Positions 5,775 to 7,244 of a DNA stretch of 7,244 nt are shown here, one piece after another. Each line of letters begins with the position of its first letter. Position 1 is the stretch's first letter. The notes beneath the pieces are model-generated. The model saw nothing but the letters and a program-made list of their open reading frames with translations, was not told the DNA's origin and ran no database searches. The stretch is taken from NCBI GenBank assembly GCA_964555675.1, contig CAZKTU010000297.1:1-7244 (forward strand). The letters are read 5' to 3'. This DNA is from CAIWXH01 sp964555675 (GTDB lineage: Bacteria; Chloroflexota; Chloroflexia; Chloroflexales; Chloroflexaceae). The position numbers were made by a program, and so were the translations under genes.

Positions 5775-5781
5775 CGGCACC

Positions 5782-7212
5782 ATGGAGAGCTCGCTGCGCG
5801 ACTTTCTTGAGATCCCCTACGACCAGCTCGAGGAGCTGAACCTGACCGCGAAGGCGCGACGCCTGGCCCGCATCTCGCCCGAGGAGGCCCGCGAAGAGCG
5901 CATGGCCTACCTGGCGGGCGAGAAGCGCATCAAGGCGGTGACGGTCTGCTTCACCGACCTCGAGGGCCGCCTGCACATGCTCGACTACGACAAGAAGTTC
6001 CTACTCAAGTCGGCCGACAACCTGACCTTCGACGGCTCGTCGATCCGGGGCTTCTCGGCCCAGGCCGAGTCGGACCTGCGCCTGGGCATCGATTGGGCGG
6101 CCTTCTACTGGCTGCCCGCCGACGTCTTCGGCCCCGGCAAGGTGCTGGTCTTCGGCGAGGTGCAGGAGCGGGACGGCACGCCCTACCGCGCCGATATGCG
6201 CGCCCGCCTCAAGGCCTACTGCGCCCAGCTGTTCGAGCGGGATGGGACGGTCTGTAACGTCGCCAACGAGATCGAGGGCTTCCTCTTCCAGGGGCGCTAC
6301 GCCGAGCAGCGCTATCGCGAGCTGGGCGCCTTCGAGTTCGTCTCGACGGGCGGCTACTACCACACCCTGCCGAACGACCCGCTGCGCATGTTCATTGATA
6401 CGGCGGCCGAGGCCCAGCGGGCCATGGGCTTCGCCAACGAGAAGGACCACCCCGAGGTGGCGCCCTCGCAGTTCGAGATGAACTACTCGTACACCGAGGC
6501 GACCATCGCGGCCGACCAGGTGCTGCTCTACAAGCTGATCTGCCGCCAGGTGGCCCACCGCCTCGACATGACCGCCAGCTTCCTGCCCAAGCCGGTAACC
6601 GGCGTGAACGGCAGCGGTATGCACACCAACATGTCGCTGGCGCGGGGCGATACTAACCTCTTCTGGGACGGCGCGGGCGCCGAGGGGCTCTCGGCGGCGG
6701 GCTGGAGCTACATCGACCGCATCCTCAACAGCGCCCAGGGCCTCTGCCTGCTGCTCAACCCGAGCGTCAACGCCTACAGGCGGCTCGACCCGCACTACGA
6801 AGCGCCCAACCAGGTCAAGGCCTCGCCAATCGACCGCGGCTCGATGGTGCGCATCCCCCTGGGCAACGAGCGCTCGGCCCGCATCGAGGTGCGCTCGATC
6901 GCCCCGGACGCCAACCCCTACATGGCGATCTACGCTCTGCTGCGCACCGGCCTGGAGGGGCCGGCGCCCGCCGACACGCGGGTGCGCGAGGGCCACTCGG
7001 TGCTGCCCGACAACATCTACGACGCGATCGAGGGCTTCAGGGGCAGCGACCTGATGCGCGAGCTGCTGGGCGCCGAGGTCCACGAGCGCTACAGCGACCA
7101 GAAGCTGGCCTCGGCGCAGCGCTGCCCGCGCCTGCTGGGCACCCTGATCAAGCGGGCCGAGGTGCAGTTCCACCACGAGGTGACGAACCAGCAGCTCTGG
7201 GCCAAGTTTTAG
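5782..7212 (+). CDS. glnA: glutamine synthetase, type I
   Basis: Glutamine synthetase makes glutamine from glutamate, ammonia and ATP in the cytoplasm and is the main entry of ammonia into metabolism; type I enzymes form dodecamers. The 476-residue product has the signature FDGSSIRGF (83-91). The metal ligands are E163 and E165 in NEIEGFLF, and E225 and E232 in HPEVAPSQFE. The ATP/glutamate block KPVTGVNGSGMHTN (270-283) includes H281. The flap glutamate is E340 in DPHYEAPN, and the arginines R352, R357 and R371 sit in DRGSMVRIP and RIEVRS. The end HHEVTNQ...LW is typical of one branch of the family. The first 45 or so residues form a longer lead-in than in Bacillus-type enzymes. The sequence LPDNIYDAI (408-416) puts Tyr413 where adenylylated enzymes have NLYDLPPEE, but the rest of that site is missing. 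ATG 5782 has AAGGGAGG 7 nt upstream. Function is secure; subtype is not. Confidence 0.95.
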   Translation: MESSLRDFLEIPYDQLEELNLTAKARRLARISPEEAREERMAYLAGEKRIKAVTVCFTDLEGRLHMLDYDKKFLLKSADNLTFDGSSIRGFSAQAESDLRLGIDWAAFYWLPADVFGPGKVLVFGEVQERDGTPYRADMRARLKAYCAQLFERDGTVCNVANEIEGFLFQGRYAEQRYRELGAFEFVSTGGYYHTLPNDPLRMFIDTAAEAQRAMGFANEKDHPEVAPSQFEMNYSYTEATIAADQVLLYKLICRQVAHRLDMTASFLPKPVTGVNGSGMHTNMSLARGDTNLFWDGAGAEGLSAAGWSYIDRILNSAQGLCLLLNPSVNAYRRLDPHYEAPNQVKASPIDRGSMVRIPLGNERSARIEVRSIAPDANPYMAIYALLRTGLEGPAPADTRVREGHSVLPDNIYDAIEGFRGSDLMRELLGAEVHERYSDQKLASAQRCPRLLGTLIKRAEVQFHHEVTNQQLWAKF

Positions 7213-7244
7213 CGCTCCGCGTGGGGGTGCGAGGGGGCTCGCGC
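7213..7244. other. downstream edge, nothing recognised
   Basis: Only 32 bp follow the glnA stop. They are G-rich, with no hairpin plus T run and no start of another gene that can be supported. Confidence 0.6.

Larger units (their letters stand above)
5587..5781. other. divergent intergenic region between the GH44 gene and glnA
   Basis: This 195-bp gap is less GC-rich than the genes and must hold the control regions for both divergent genes. It contains, from left to right: the GH44 ribosome site, an orphan AAGGAGGA (minus strand, 5624-5631), an inverted repeat ATCGCG-TAGGG-CGCGAT (5656-5672), a TATAAT box (5718-5723), a GC hairpin (5745-5761) and the glnA ribosome site (5767-5774). For the GH44 gene I see only a weak promoter candidate on the minus strand: TTGCCC (5695-5690), 16 nt, then TATCGC (5673-5668) preceded by TG. 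I would not rely on it. Confidence 0.6.

Noticed and set aside
6001..7176. Long open frame antisense to glnA
   Set aside because: Composition of a reverse shadow (VGRRP, LDAG, HLGV runs), no ribosome site, and a highly conserved gene on the other strand.

Overview
This 7.2 kb window is very GC-rich (roughly 70% by eye) and packed with five genes, all apparently intact. The gene content and style fit a Chloroflexota bacterium, perhaps of the Roseiflexus/Kouleothrix type. The main hints are the C-terminal KVYLP tail on the secreted hydrolase, the long N-terminal lead-in of the glutamine synthetase, and a permease fused to a beta-propeller. That assignment is from memory of these families and was not tested by a search.

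Layout: (1) 16-501, plus strand: ybeY, the 16S rRNA maturation endoribonuclease, complete from a GTG start. (2) 3742-590, minus strand: a two-gene operon for an oligopeptide/oligosaccharide-type (Dpp/Opp) ABC importer. It holds a DppB-like permease and, 12 nt later, a DppC-like permease carrying an extra membrane helix and a C-terminal PQQ/BamB-like beta-propeller of about 335 residues. A consensus sigma-70-type promoter (TTGACG, 17 nt, TATACT) drives it, and a perfect inverted repeat covers the -10 box. This promoter shows that the permease starts at GTG 3742 and not at the longer TTG frame, because that TTG is the -35 box. (3) 5586-3823, minus strand: a secreted glycoside hydrolase family 44 enzyme (endoglucanase/xyloglucanase type) with signal peptide and both catalytic glutamates. 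(4) 5587-5781: a 195-bp divergent intergenic region with a TATAAT box, a GC hairpin and Shine-Dalgarno sites. (5) 5782-7212, plus strand: a type I glutamine synthetase.

How they may work together: the GH44 enzyme would cut beta-1,4-glucan or xyloglucan outside the cell, and the neighbouring Dpp/Opp-type permeases could import the oligosaccharides. This family of importers is known to carry cello-oligosaccharides as well as peptides. No ATPase and no substrate-binding protein is encoded here, so the importer is incomplete within the window. YbeY and glutamine synthetase are housekeeping neighbours with no evident link. The most unusual item is the permease/beta-propeller fusion, whose propeller is predicted to sit outside the membrane. 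I found no mobile element, CRISPR array, tRNA or rRNA.
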